The translations under genes and the position numbers were made by a program. Of a stretch of DNA of 64,000 nt, positions 8,478 to 16,813 are shown in pieces. Numbering within the stretch: position 1 is the first letter of the stretch; each line of letters opens with the position of its first letter. A model generated the notes under the pieces. The model saw only the letters and a program-made list of their open reading frames with translations. It had not been told where the DNA came from and made no database searches. The DNA is taken from contig CAYSMK010000009.1 in NCBI GenBank assembly GCA_964432205.1, positions 1 through 64,000 on the forward strand, given 5' to 3'. This DNA is from Geomobilibacter sp964432205. Lineage in GTDB: Bacteria; Desulfobacterota; Desulfuromonadia; Geobacterales; DSM-12255.

Positions 8478-9116
8478 TTAGTTGACAAGGCCATTCCGGA
8501 GGCAGTAGGCGGTTAGTTCGGCGCTGTTCCTCAGATTGAGTTTTGCCAACAGGCGGAGCCGGTACGTGCCGATGGTCTTTTCGCTCAGCGTGAGTTCGGC
8601 AGCGATGTCTTTGACCGTCTTTCCCGTAGCGATCAGGCAGGCCACCTGCAGTTCGCGGTTGGAAAGGCAGGCATGGGATTCGGCGGCATCGTGGCGGTTG
8701 CCGGTTACTTCGGCTGCCAACAGCTCCGACATGCTCGCACTGATGTACCTGCCACCACCGGCAGCCTTCACGACTGCGCCGATCAGGTCTTCAGGGCTGG
8801 AAAACTTGGTCAGGTAGCCGTTTGCCCCCAGCTTCAGCGCTCTGACCGCATACTGCTCCTCCGGGCACATGCTGACGACCAGCACCGGCAGGCCGGGATG
8901 CTGCTGTCTGATCTGGCCGAGCAGGTCGAGGCCGTTGCGGCCCGGAAGGACTATGTCCAGGATGACGAGATCGCACCCACCTTCGTCCAGGATTTTCACG
9001 GCCTCCCGGGCATCGGCTGCCTCGCTGATGGTCGCCTGGAAAGCGGGGGAGGTGGAGAGGATGAGACGGAGTCCCCTTCTGAACAGTGTGTGATCATCGA
9101 CGATCAGGATGTGCAT
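8478..9116 (-). CDS. LuxR/NarL-family response regulator
   Basis: A 212-residue two-component regulator. The receiver domain starts MHILIVDDHTLFRRGLRL with acidic residues D7/D8, and the phospho-acceptor aspartate lies in LVILDIVLPGRNG. A conserved Ser and Lys follow in VVSMCPEE and LTKFSSPEDL. The C-terminal LuxR helix-turn-helix spans about 145-205 (LSNRELQVACLIATGKTVKD, then SEKTIGTY). The start at 9116 is placed at the conserved MHILIVDD, with GAGG 6 bases upstream; the frame stays open to 9161. No histidine kinase is next to it, and the target genes are unknown. Confidence 0.9.
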   Translation of the reverse strand: MHILIVDDHTLFRRGLRLILSTSPAFQATISEAADAREAVKILDEGGCDLVILDIVLPGRNGLDLLGQIRQQHPGLPVLVVSMCPEEQYAVRALKLGANGYLTKFSSPEDLIGAVVKAAGGGRYISASMSELLAAEVTGNRHDAAESHACLSNRELQVACLIATGKTVKDIAAELTLSEKTIGTYRLRLLAKLNLRNSAELTAYCLRNGLVN

Positions 9117-9341
9117 GGGACGCCTCGATTCTTCGGGCAGAGATAAACAAAAATGTACCATCTTGCCTGTGCGCGGGCGATCCGTCTGGTTTTCCCGCTG
9201 GCAAACCGATCGACTGTTGAAATGATATAAGCTCCTCCCCTGCTGTCAAGAAAGTACCATCGCTTTTACCACTTTCCGCTTTTCCCCCTGCACCCCGAAT
9301 GGTAGGATTGGTGCCGTACAGTCTACGACAGGAGCAGACCG

Positions 9342-10667
9342 ATGGGACGACACACGAAGCCGAAACTCCTCTACGCCGACCTGAAAGGGAACATCTACGA
9401 CCACCCGTCTCTGGAGATGGCCGGCATGAACGGCCAGGAGCCGGTCCTTCCCGAGGAGGTGGAACTGATCCCTTTGCCCGACGACAGCCGGCTCTTCACC
9501 ATTCCCGACACCCCGCCGATCGCCTGGGATGCGAGACAGCAGCGCTTTACTACCGTCGCCACCGTGCGGGAGGGGCGGCGGGAACAGCGGGTCCAGGCGG
9601 TCTCCGCCTTCATGGCCCCGGGGTACGTGCGGACCCTGCTGCCGGCCTGCGACTACAGCCGGAAGCGGATACACCTGCCGCTCTGGTCCTACACCGCAGT
9701 AGGCTGGGACGAGGAGAGCGAGCGGTTCGTGGTGGCGGCGAGCCGGGTGGACACCAACGAGAACTGGCTCCCCAAGAATTACGACGACCGGTTGCTGGAC
9801 CCCCTGGTGCGCAAAATGCTGGCCGACTTTCCTGAAAACCGGCTCCTGGAGCAGCTTAGCCGGTGCGCCATCGACTACCACTGCTTTGCCGCCAAGAACC
9901 TCTTCTACCGTCGCTGGGAGGCCCCCATCCCCACGTCGCCGGTCTGCAACTCACGTTGTCTGGGGTGCATCAGCCTCCAGCCGTCGGACTGCTGCCCCTC
10001 CAACCACGAGCGGATTAACTTCGTGCCGACGCCGGAGGAGATCGTTGAACTGATGCTCCCCCACCTGGAGGAGGCGCCCGAGTCGATCGTCTCCTACGGC
10101 CAGGGGTGCGAGGGGGACCCGATCATGCAGGCCGATACCGTGGCCGAGGCGACCAGACGGCTGAAGGGGAGCGCCAGCCGGGGTACGGTCAACTTCAACT
10201 CCAACGGTTCCTTCCCGGACCGGATCGCCATGCTTTGCGATGCCGGGATGGACTCCATGCGCTTTTCCATGAACTCGGTGCAGGAGGAGCCGTACAACCG
10301 CTACTACCGGCCGGTGAACTACCGGTTCGGCGACGTGGTGGCGTCGGTGCGGACGGCCAAGGAGCGGGGGCTCTTCACCATGATCAACTACCTAGTGTCG
10401 CCGGGGGTCACCGACAGCGAGGCCGAGGTAGAGGCGCTCCTGCGCTTCATCGCCGACACCGGGGTGGATATGCTCCAGCTGCGGAACCTTTCCATCGATC
10501 CGGACTATTACAACCGGCAGATGGGGGTGACGGGGCGCGGGGTGGGGATGTACCGGATGATGGAGCGGGTGAAGCGGGAGTTTCCCCGCATCCAGTACGG
10601 CTACTTCAACCGCACGAGGGAGAACTTTTTTCCGGAGGGATTCGAAAAGGGGTGGCCAATCAGGTAG
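9342..10667 (+). CDS. radical SAM protein
   Basis: A 441-residue protein with a radical SAM cluster motif CNSRCLGC (CxxxCxxC) near residue 204, followed shortly by a further cysteine pair (SDCC). The first ~190 residues form a separate N-terminal region unique to this protein type, with several WSY/DE-rich segments. After the cluster, GQGCEGDP and NFNSNGSFPD fit the SAM-binding GGE-like and strand motifs of the TIM-barrel. The start has AGGAG 8-9 bases upstream. No partner gene for maturation is adjacent except the 52-codon antitoxin-like remnant. The substrate is unknown; family members modify peptides, RNA or small molecules. Confidence 0.8.
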   Translation: MGRHTKPKLLYADLKGNIYDHPSLEMAGMNGQEPVLPEEVELIPLPDDSRLFTIPDTPPIAWDARQQRFTTVATVREGRREQRVQAVSAFMAPGYVRTLLPACDYSRKRIHLPLWSYTAVGWDEESERFVVAASRVDTNENWLPKNYDDRLLDPLVRKMLADFPENRLLEQLSRCAIDYHCFAAKNLFYRRWEAPIPTSPVCNSRCLGCISLQPSDCCPSNHERINFVPTPEEIVELMLPHLEEAPESIVSYGQGCEGDPIMQADTVAEATRRLKGSASRGTVNFNSNGSFPDRIAMLCDAGMDSMRFSMNSVQEEPYNRYYRPVNYRFGDVVASVRTAKERGLFTMINYLVSPGVTDSEAEVEALLRFIADTGVDMLQLRNLSIDPDYYNRQMGVTGRGVGMYRMMERVKREFPRIQYGYFNRTRENFFPEGFEKGWPIR

Positions 10668-10683
10668 GGTGGAGCTGGCGCTG

Positions 10684-10842
10684 ATGGCTGCAATTCAGTC
10701 AGATGTCCGTGGCAAGGAGAGTGAATTGCTTTCCAGCGAGAACAAGGCGTTTGCGGGGAAAAAGCCGGTTGAGCTGATCGAATCAACGGAGGGGCTTGTT
10801 CGTGTCGTTACCTACCCGGACGCCTGCAGAGCTGTCTTCTAA
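10684..10842 (+). pseudogene. remnant of a DUF2384 (Xre/MbcA/ParS-type) antitoxin
   Basis: A 52-codon frame whose middle reads ENKAFAGKKPVELIESTEGL, then RVVTYPDACRAVF. This matches the C-terminal toxin-binding motif of DUF2384 antitoxins (N-x-A-x-x-GK-x-P-x-E-L-x-x-T-x-E-G), which normally follows a ~90-residue helix-turn-helix part. Here the N-terminal part is missing and no RES-domain toxin follows; a strong terminator begins 68 bp downstream. I therefore read it as a decayed end of a RES-Xre system, though expression as a mini-protein cannot be excluded. The rest of the 10667-10973 gap holds only the terminator. Confidence 0.5.
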
Positions 10843-10909
10843 GGCCAGGGAATTTTCCTCCAGGGTCTGGCGCATGGTCGAGGCGCAACATTGTTGCCGA
10901 GCTGGAAAT

Positions 10910-10950
10910 GAAAATGCCTGCGGAGATACAGTATCTCCACAGGCATTTTC
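10910..10950 (-). terminator. bidirectional-looking terminator
   Basis: A long hairpin (10910-10929 with 10931-10950, one mismatch) in which GAAAATGCCTG pairs with CAGGCATTTTC. It lies just after the stop of the OB-fold gene on the minus strand and ends in TTTTC plus TTT on that strand. Confidence 0.7.
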
Positions 10951-10972
10951 ACTGTGAATGGCTTGCAAGCTG

Positions 10973-11749
10973 TTACTCGACAGTGATCTCCGCCTTCTCG
11001 ATGATCACGTCGTACTTGTAACCGCCGCCGAAGTCCTTGCTCTTGTAGAGGGTGCCGTTCACGGTGACCGTTTCCCCTTCGGCCGGAACCGACTGGGAGG
11101 TGACCACCAGGTTGAAGTCGCCGGTGGCGTGGGAACCGGAGCCGTCACGCAGGTGGATCCAGTTTTTACCCATGATGTTGGCGGAAACCTTGACCACCTT
11201 GCCGCGGACCCGGACCTGTTTCTTGTCCAGTTTCGCCTTGTTCTTGTACAGTTCGCTGATGGTATAGGCGCTCTTGCCGGTTGCCTTCTTCACCTTCACC
11301 TTGACGTCCGGTGACACCGTGCCGCTGCTTCCCGGCGACTTGCCCTTCACTTCGCTCGCCTTTTTTGCCCCCTTGGGCGGCGCCGGCAGGTCGGTGAAGA
11401 CGATCTTGTCAAAGGTCCGGTTGAGGGTCTTGCTCTGGAAGTTCACCATCTGCATGCCGGGGTTGAAGGTCATCTGCGAGCCGACCTCGATCTGGGCGCT
11501 GGGCACGGCCAGCCAGATCGTTTCCCCGCTCTTTTTCTTGAGCTGTACGTATGTGTAGCCGCCGCTGTTGAGGGTCTGGACGACCTTTCCCTTGTGCGGC
11601 TCCTTCAGTTCGCCGGTATCGGCGGTGCTCCGGATGGCAGGTTCGGCAGTGCTCCCTCCGTGCCCGGCCGGCATGGCCGGCTCTTGGGCGCAGAAGGCGT
11701 AACCCGGTACCATGAGGCAGAATGCGGCAAGGATTGACAATCGTTTCAT
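10973..11749 (-). CDS. exported protein with two OB-fold-like domains
   Basis: A 258-residue protein with an N-terminal signal peptide (MKRLSILAAFCLMVPGYAFC). A first beta-rich domain (about 45-125) contains GKVVQTLNSGGYTYVQL; a second (about 175-258) contains KQVRVRGKVVKVSANIMGKN and is typical of the small nucleic-acid/ligand-binding OB folds found in secreted Geobacter proteins. A Lys/Pro/Ser-rich linker joins them. The start at 11749 is chosen for the signal peptide and the upstream GGGAG; the frame is open to 11851. Its role is unknown; binding of metal, sugar or extracellular nucleic acid is speculation. Confidence 0.7.
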   Translation of the reverse strand: MKRLSILAAFCLMVPGYAFCAQEPAMPAGHGGSTAEPAIRSTADTGELKEPHKGKVVQTLNSGGYTYVQLKKKSGETIWLAVPSAQIEVGSQMTFNPGMQMVNFQSKTLNRTFDKIVFTDLPAPPKGAKKASEVKGKSPGSSGTVSPDVKVKVKKATGKSAYTISELYKNKAKLDKKQVRVRGKVVKVSANIMGKNWIHLRDGSGSHATGDFNLVVTSQSVPAEGETVTVNGTLYKSKDFGGGYKYDVIIEKAEITVE

Positions 11750-11899
11750 GAATGGCTCCCATGCTGTTTGAATTGGCGGTGTACTGACCAGGTAACAGTT
11801 ATAGAGGAAGTGAAATGGGAAGTCAAACAGCTGCGCCGCATTTGCTGGCAAACGTTCACGGGCGTGCTATTATGGAGCTGATCTGAGGGAGGCGTGTCG

Positions 11900-13690
11900 A
11901 TGACCCATAAGAAAACCCTGACCATCAAGAACGTTGGCCAGATTCTGCTCAAGCGGGGGCTGATCAGCGACGAGCAGTACGGCGAAATAATGGCCCGGGG
12001 AGAGAGCCAGGCCACCAGGTTGACCAGTTACCAGCAGGCGGGCTATTCCCGCCGTTTTCACCAGGTGCCGGACCAGGTGTCGCCGGCCGAGGTGATCTCC
12101 TCCTTCAACCTGGAGATTCCCGGCACCAACGGCCGTGTATTGACCGAGGACGCCATTACCGAGACCATCGCCCTGGCCGTCAGGATGGAGTATCTGAAGA
12201 TCGACCCCCTGAAGCTGGACCTGGGAACTGTCACGGCCCATGTCTCCCGTCCCTTTGCCCTGAAACACCTGATCGTCCCCATTGCCGAATCCGGCGGCTT
12301 GGTCACGGTCGCCGTGGCCGATCCGTTCAACGATGACGTGATCGCCGACCTGGAGAGCATCCGCACCATCAGGGTGCGGCGGGTCCTCGCCTCCCGGAGC
12401 GACATCCTGAAGATCCTCCGTGAGTTCTTCGGCTTCCGGGCCTCGGTGCTGGCCGCGGAAAACGAGTTCATGGCCGCCACCGACCTGGGTAACCTGGAGC
12501 AGTTCGTCCGGATGAAGGGGCAGCAGGAGATCGAGGGAAGCGACCAGCATATCGTGTCGGCGGTGGAGTATCTGCTCCAGTACGCCTTCGAACAGCGGGC
12601 CAGCGACATCCATATCGAGCCGAAACGGGACAAGGCGCTGGTGCGCCTGCGGGTCGACGGGGTCCTGCACAACATCCACACGATCCCGAAGAGCCTCCAT
12701 GCGCCGATCGTCTCGCGGATCAAACTCCTCTCCCGCCTCGACCTGGCCGAGAAGCGGCGCCCCCAGGACGGCCGGATCAAGACCACCCACAAGGCAAAGG
12801 AGATCGAGCTCCGGGTCTCCACCCTGCCGGTCGCGTTCGGCGAAAAGGTGGTGATCCGGGTGTTCGACCCGGACGTGCTGATGCAGGACCTGGACGGGAT
12901 CGGCTTCTACCCCCGGGAGTTCCAGCTCTACAACTCCTTCATCCGCCGCCCCAACGGGGTGATCCTGGTGACCGGGCCGACCGGCAGCGGCAAGACCACC
13001 ACCCTCTACTCGTCGCTCCGGACCCTGTCGTCGCCGGAGGTGAACATCGTCACGGTCGAGGACCCGATCGAGATGGTGATGGAGGAGTTCAACCAGGTGG
13101 GGGTGCAGAGCGGAATCGGCGTCACCTTTGCCACGGTGCTGCGCAACATCCTCCGCCAGGACCCGGACATCATCATGATCGGCGAGATCCGCGACCGGGA
13201 GACTGCGGAAAACGCGGTCCAGGCGGCCCTCACCGGCCACCTGGTCCTCTCCACGCTCCACACCAACGACGCCCCGTCGTCAGTCACCCGCCTCCTGGAT
13301 CTGGGGGTGCCGTCGTTCCTCATTTCGTCCACGGTCATCGGCATCATCGCCCAGCGGCTCCTGCGAACCATCTGTCCCTACTGCAAGCGGGAACGGCGGC
13401 TTGCGGACGAGGAGGTGAGCTACCTGCAACTGGAGCCAAAGGCGTACCGGGTATGGGAGGGGGAGGGGTGCACCGAGTGCCGTGGAACGGGCTACAAGGG
13501 CCGGACCGGTATTTTTGAGGTGATGGATTTCACCGATACGGTCAAAGGGGTGCTTTCCGACCAGGTTGATCTGACGGCGCTTTACGGGGCCGCTATGGCC
13601 GGCGGCATGGTGAACCTGCGGGAGGTGGCGGTGCGAAAGCTGCTGGAGGGGGTGACCACCTACGAGGAGGTGGTGGCGGTCACGGGGTGA
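11900..13690 (+). CDS. PilB/GspE-family secretion ATPase
   Basis: A 596-residue hexameric ATPase of type IV pilus / type II secretion systems. An N-terminal GSPII_E_N (MshEN-like) domain occupies ~1-170. The core has Walker A GPTGSGKTTTLYSSL near residue 358, an Asp box (VTVEDPIEMV), Walker B (DPDIIMIGEIRDRETA) and a His box (GHLVLSTLHTNDAPSSVTRL). The tetracysteine zinc site is CPYC...CTEC near 490 and 525. The ATG at 11900 lies 7 bases after GGAGG; the in-frame GTG at 11894 is too close. No other pilus or secretion genes are adjacent, so the machine it powers is not evident here. Confidence 0.93.
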   Translation: MTHKKTLTIKNVGQILLKRGLISDEQYGEIMARGESQATRLTSYQQAGYSRRFHQVPDQVSPAEVISSFNLEIPGTNGRVLTEDAITETIALAVRMEYLKIDPLKLDLGTVTAHVSRPFALKHLIVPIAESGGLVTVAVADPFNDDVIADLESIRTIRVRRVLASRSDILKILREFFGFRASVLAAENEFMAATDLGNLEQFVRMKGQQEIEGSDQHIVSAVEYLLQYAFEQRASDIHIEPKRDKALVRLRVDGVLHNIHTIPKSLHAPIVSRIKLLSRLDLAEKRRPQDGRIKTTHKAKEIELRVSTLPVAFGEKVVIRVFDPDVLMQDLDGIGFYPREFQLYNSFIRRPNGVILVTGPTGSGKTTTLYSSLRTLSSPEVNIVTVEDPIEMVMEEFNQVGVQSGIGVTFATVLRNILRQDPDIIMIGEIRDRETAENAVQAALTGHLVLSTLHTNDAPSSVTRLLDLGVPSFLISSTVIGIIAQRLLRTICPYCKRERRLADEEVSYLQLEPKAYRVWEGEGCTECRGTGYKGRTGIFEVMDFTDTVKGVLSDQVDLTALYGAAMAGGMVNLREVAVRKLLEGVTTYEEVVAVTG

Positions 13691-13692
13691 AC

Positions 13693-13720
13693 GGCTCAGG
13701 GCTCAGGGCTCAGGGCTCAG
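13693..13720. repeat. GGCTCAG x4 tandem repeat
   Basis: Four exact tandem copies of the 7-mer GGCTCAG sit immediately after the ATPase stop. The same word recurs in the 55.82-55.88 kb inverted repeat. Confidence 0.9.
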
Positions 13721-13730
13721 CGAACTAATG

Positions 13731-13760
13731 AAGAAGGGCACTCGGTGGAGTGCCCTTCTT
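13731..13760 (+). terminator. bidirectional terminator between ATPase and gap
   Basis: A perfect 13-bp stem (13731-13743 with 13748-13760) and a 4-base loop. It ends CCCTTCTTATTT on the plus strand and CCCTTCTTCATT on the minus strand, which suits the two convergent genes. Confidence 0.75.
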
Positions 13761-13776
13761 ATTTCAAGCATCGTTG

Positions 13777-15222
13777 TCAGCTCGGCAGGCAGGGGAGTTC
13801 CAGACCGGCCATCTTCTGGACCATCCGTACCACCTGGCAGCTGTAACCGAACTCGTTGTCGTACCAGGCGTAGAGGACGCAGCGGCTTCCCTGGGTGATG
13901 GTTGCCAGGGAGTCGACCACGCAGGCGTGGCGGGAGCCGACGAAGTCGCTGGAGACCACTTCCGGCGAGTTCGTGTAGTCGATCTGGTTCTGCAGGGGCG
14001 AGTCGAGAGACATGTCGCGCAGGTACTCGTTCAGCTCCTTGACCTCGGTCGGTCTGGAGAGTTCCAGGTTGAGGATCGCCAGGGAGACGTTGGGGGTGGG
14101 CACCCGGATGGCGTTGCCGGTCAGCTTGCCGGTCAGCTCGGGGAGGACCTTGGCTACCGCCTTGGCGGCGCCGGTCTCGGTGATGACCATGTTCAGCGGC
14201 GCGCTCCGGCCGCGGCGGTTGTTCTTGTGGTAGTTGTCGATCAGGTTCTGGTCGTTGGTGTAGGAATGGCAGGTCTCCACATGTCCGCTCGTAATGCCGA
14301 ACCGGTCGTTGACCGCCTTGAGCACCGGCACGATGGCGTTGGTGGTGCAGCTGGCGGCGGAGAAGATCTTCTCTTCCCGGGTGATCAGTTCATTGTTCAC
14401 GCCGGATACGACGTTGGGGACATCCCCCTTGCCCGGGGCGGTGAGGACGACCTTGGCGATTCCCTTTGCCTTGAGGTGACGGCCGAGTCCTTCGCGGTCG
14501 CGCCACTTGCCGGTATTGTCGATCAGGATGGCGTTGTTGATGCCGTACTGGGTGTAGTCGACGTTCTCCGGGGCATCGGAGTAGATGATCCGGATCATGT
14601 TGCCGTTGGCGATGATGGCGTTCTCTTCCTCGTCAATGGTGATGATGCCGTTGAAATGGCCGTGGACCGAATCCCGGCGCAGGAGGCTGGCGCGCTTGAC
14701 CAGGTCGTCGTCCCCGGCCTTGCGTACCACGGCGGCCCGCAGCCGGAGTTTGTCGCCGCTTCCGGACTTTTCGACCAGGAGGCGGGCCAACAGGCGGCCG
14801 ATCCGGCCGAAGCCGTAGAGGACGACGTCCTGCGGCTCGTCCAGGACCGGTGCCCGGCCGGTGTTGATGGCGGCCAGTTCCTGGCGGACGAAATCGGCAA
14901 CGCTGGTTGCGCCACCCTGGGCCTGATAACGGGTGATGAGCTTGCCGATGTCGATCCGTGCCGGGGCGAGATCGAGTTTCGCTATCTCTTCGAGGATCGG
15001 AAAGGTGTCAAGCGCGGAAAGCTCGTGATCGAGGATCAGCCGCGCAAAGCGGTGCGCCTTGAGGATGTCGATGGTGGTACTGTTGACGAGCGGTCGGCCG
15101 AAGACCGTCGTTACGATGTTGTTGTCCCGGTAGAGATGGCCGATCAGCGGGAGCATCCGCTCGGCACATTCTGCCAGACTCTGCCAGTCCTTCAGGTAGA
15201 CCCCTTGCTTTTTGACATCCAT
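13777..15222 (-). CDS. glyceraldehyde-3-phosphate dehydrogenase, long form
   Basis: Catalyses the phosphorylating oxidation of glyceraldehyde-3-phosphate, or the reverse in gluconeogenesis. At 481 residues it is about 145 longer than classical GapA because of an N-terminal helical extension before the Rossmann motif VLYGFGRIGRLLARL. The catalytic cysteine lies in SAASCTTNAIVPVLK near residue 310, the helper His in HSYTNDQ, and the typical C-terminal WYDNEFGYSCQVV is present. This matches the long GAPDH group (PRK08289-like) seen in several proteobacteria. The ATG at 15222 is preceded by GAAAGGA, and a near-consensus promoter (TTGAAA-17-TAGAGT) lies just upstream. A separate housekeeping gap in a pgk-tpi cluster would be expected elsewhere. 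Confidence 0.88.
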   Translation of the reverse strand: MDVKKQGVYLKDWQSLAECAERMLPLIGHLYRDNNIVTTVFGRPLVNSTTIDILKAHRFARLILDHELSALDTFPILEEIAKLDLAPARIDIGKLITRYQAQGGATSVADFVRQELAAINTGRAPVLDEPQDVVLYGFGRIGRLLARLLVEKSGSGDKLRLRAAVVRKAGDDDLVKRASLLRRDSVHGHFNGIITIDEEENAIIANGNMIRIIYSDAPENVDYTQYGINNAILIDNTGKWRDREGLGRHLKAKGIAKVVLTAPGKGDVPNVVSGVNNELITREEKIFSAASCTTNAIVPVLKAVNDRFGITSGHVETCHSYTNDQNLIDNYHKNNRRGRSAPLNMVITETGAAKAVAKVLPELTGKLTGNAIRVPTPNVSLAILNLELSRPTEVKELNEYLRDMSLDSPLQNQIDYTNSPEVVSSDFVGSRHACVVDSLATITQGSRCVLYAWYDNEFGYSCQVVRMVQKMAGLELPCLPS

Positions 15223-15274
15223 TTCCGTAGTCCTTTCAAAGAAAGTTGCCATGGCATTTTAGCCAAACTAAAGC

Positions 15275-15303
15275 ACTCTAATCGAAGCCGCGCTTTTTTT
15301 CAA
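15275..15303 (-). promoter_or_regulatory. promoter of the long GAPDH gene
   Basis: On the minus strand TTGAAA (15303-15298), a 17-bp spacer and TAGAGT (15280-15275) lie about 53 bases upstream of the start codon. Confidence 0.55.
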
Positions 15304-15354
15304 CAAAACAATAAGGCACGAAATAAATCATTCGGGATGCGCCGTGTCCCCTGT

Positions 15355-15450
15355 CCAGTCCGGAACTGGCCGTCTCCCGCCCCGGCGAGACGGTAATCCG
15401 CGGTCGTGCTCATGCGGCGAAGGGCTCCTCCCCGCGGGTGAGGGGCCAAT
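15355..15450. repeat. cluster of three GC-rich inverted repeats
   Basis: Three consecutive hairpins: CCAGTCC/GGAACTGG (15355-15369), CCGTCTC/GAGACGG (15370-15393) and GGCTCCTC/GAGGGGCC (about 15423-15448). They lie between the alpha/beta hydrolase stop and the gap promoter on the minus strand and may act as 3' processing or termination structures. There is no T-run. Confidence 0.45.
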
Positions 15451-15455
15451 AGCCT

Positions 15456-16265
15456 TTATTCAAGATCGATAAACTCCCGGATGATATGGTTTACGAGTTC
15501 CGGATGGGTAAGTGGTGCCATGTGGCCTCCGCCGGCAATCCGCGTGAAGGTCCAATGGGGACAGGCGTCCTTCAGAATCTCCATGATTTCCAGTATTGTC
15601 CGCCGGGAATCGGTGTCATGCATCACCATCGTCTTTGTCGGCAGCGACGTGCAGAGATCGATGGTCGATGTCTCGCCCAGGCCGGCATCGAACTCATGAA
15701 TTGATGACCGGAGCGCCGAGGCGAAGGCAGACTGCCTTCTCTCCGGCATTGCCGACCATGCGCCATCTCCCAGCCAGTAATCGGCAAATCTGGCAGCAGC
15801 AGTGGGCCAGTCTCCGCAGGCGCCGAATTGCCTCACATGGTCGGCCAGCGCCTTCGCCTCGAGGAACGCTTCATCGCGACCGTTCTGGGCCAGCAGGTAA
15901 AAGAGCGTCGGTTCGAACAGTACGAGTTTCCCGGCCCTGGCGCCCAGCAGAGAGGCCGTTCTGAGGGCCACTGCTCCGCCGAAGGAATGGCCGACCAGGT
16001 GCACGGGGCCCTTGATGTCTGCACACAGGGACAGGATCAGCTCGGCCTGGGCCGCCAGCGTCTGCGGTACCATCCCGGCCCAGGGGGTGGTCTCGCCGTA
16101 ACCGAAGAGATTCGGAGCAACCACCCGGTAACGGTCCTTCAGGGCATCGATGAGTGCCAGCCACTGGCGGTTGCCGCTGACCGAGCTGTGTGCCAGGACA
16201 ACCGTGTCGCCCGACCCCTCTTCCAGATACTCGATCCGCTGTGTCCCTCGTGAAAGTATGGGCAC
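15456..16265 (-). CDS. alpha/beta hydrolase
   Basis: A 269-residue single-domain alpha/beta hydrolase. The nucleophile elbow is GHSFGGA near residue 95 (Ser), the oxyanion region is in LAHSSVSGNRQW, the acid lies in the MVMHDTDSRR strand and the catalytic His in GGGHMAPLTHPE near 250. It starts with GTG at 16265, five bases after GGAGGG. It lies 22 bp downstream of the HxlR-type regulator on the same strand and is probably cotranscribed with it, so it may belong with the divergent molybdenum hydroxylase operon. Substrate unknown; esterase, lactonase or epoxide hydrolase are all possible. Confidence 0.85.
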   Translation of the reverse strand: MPILSRGTQRIEYLEEGSGDTVVLAHSSVSGNRQWLALIDALKDRYRVVAPNLFGYGETTPWAGMVPQTLAAQAELILSLCADIKGPVHLVGHSFGGAVALRTASLLGARAGKLVLFEPTLFYLLAQNGRDEAFLEAKALADHVRQFGACGDWPTAAARFADYWLGDGAWSAMPERRQSAFASALRSSIHEFDAGLGETSTIDLCTSLPTKTMVMHDTDSRRTILEIMEILKDACPHWTFTRIAGGGHMAPLTHPELVNHIIREFIDLE

Positions 16266-16287
16266 ATCTCCCTCCAGATTATTGGTG

Positions 16288-16710
16288 TCAATCGGCGTCG
16301 GATCCGCAATGAACCGCTGAACGAACTTCTTCCTCCTGCAGAAAAATCTTCCCCCAGTCGTACATCAGGTCGAGAACCGGGTTAATGCTCTTACCCTTTT
16401 CGGTATACGAGTATTCCACCCGGGGAGGTACCTCGGCATAGACCTCGCGGCGGACCATGCCGTCGGCCTCCAGTTCCCTGAGCTGCTGGGTCAACATCTT
16501 GCGGGTCGTATCGGGGAATTTGCGCTGCAGCTCGGAGAAACGCAGCGGCCTCTTTTTGAGATGCCAGAGGATGGCCGGCTTCCACTTCCCACCGATCACT
16601 GCCAGGGTCACGTCCACGGGACAGTAGCACTCCTTGCCCCGGTACAGGAATTTCCCCCGCGGCTGGTAGCTTTCATCCATCTTCTCGATTTTCGGGTCGC
16701 TGGTTCCCAT
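16288..16710 (-). CDS. HxlR-family transcriptional regulator
   Basis: A 140-residue winged helix-turn-helix protein. The family core spans about 28-120: CPVDVTLAVIGGKWKPAILW, then RFSELQRKF, TRKMLTQQLRELEADGMV and the wing VPPRVEYSYTEKGKS. Cys residues just before the core (KECYCP) are where HxlR members often sense electrophiles or redox change. The ATG at 16710 has GGAG 8 bases upstream; longer starts run into the divergent promoter. The gene is divergent from the molybdenum hydroxylase operon and precedes an alpha/beta hydrolase; control of both units is inferred. Confidence 0.88.
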   Translation of the reverse strand: MGTSDPKIEKMDESYQPRGKFLYRGKECYCPVDVTLAVIGGKWKPAILWHLKKRPLRFSELQRKFPDTTRKMLTQQLRELEADGMVRREVYAEVPPRVEYSYTEKGKSINPVLDLMYDWGKIFLQEEEVRSAVHCGSDAD

Positions 16711-16740
16711 TTGGGTACTCCGTATGAAAAAGGTGCCTGA

Positions 16741-16774
16741 TTGACAATACTTTGTGGGTAGTGAATATATCACT
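16741..16774 (+). promoter_or_regulatory. promoter and candidate operator of the Mo hydroxylase operon
   Basis: TTGACA (16741-16746), a 17-bp spacer and AATATA (16764-16769) precede the FAD subunit gene. An inverted repeat AGTGA-ATATA-TCACT (16760-16774) covers the -10 box, a sensible place for the divergent HxlR-type regulator to bind. Confidence 0.55.
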
Positions 16775-16813
16775 GTATCAGTATCCCCGTCAAAAGATGA
16801 AAGGAGCTTGTCG

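Noticed and set aside
9117..9341. c-di-GMP (GEMM) riboswitch before the radical SAM gene, because of a GGCAAACC-like string
   Set aside because: The partner GCAAAGCC segment and the flanking helices of GEMM are missing.
13693..13720. Tandem GGCTCAG repeats as a CRISPR array
   Set aside because: Seven-base units with no spacers; no cas genes or array-like spacing occur anywhere in the window.
13750..15396. A 548-codon open frame opposite the GAPDH gene
   Set aside because: The minus-strand GAPDH has all catalytic motifs; the plus-strand frame has none.
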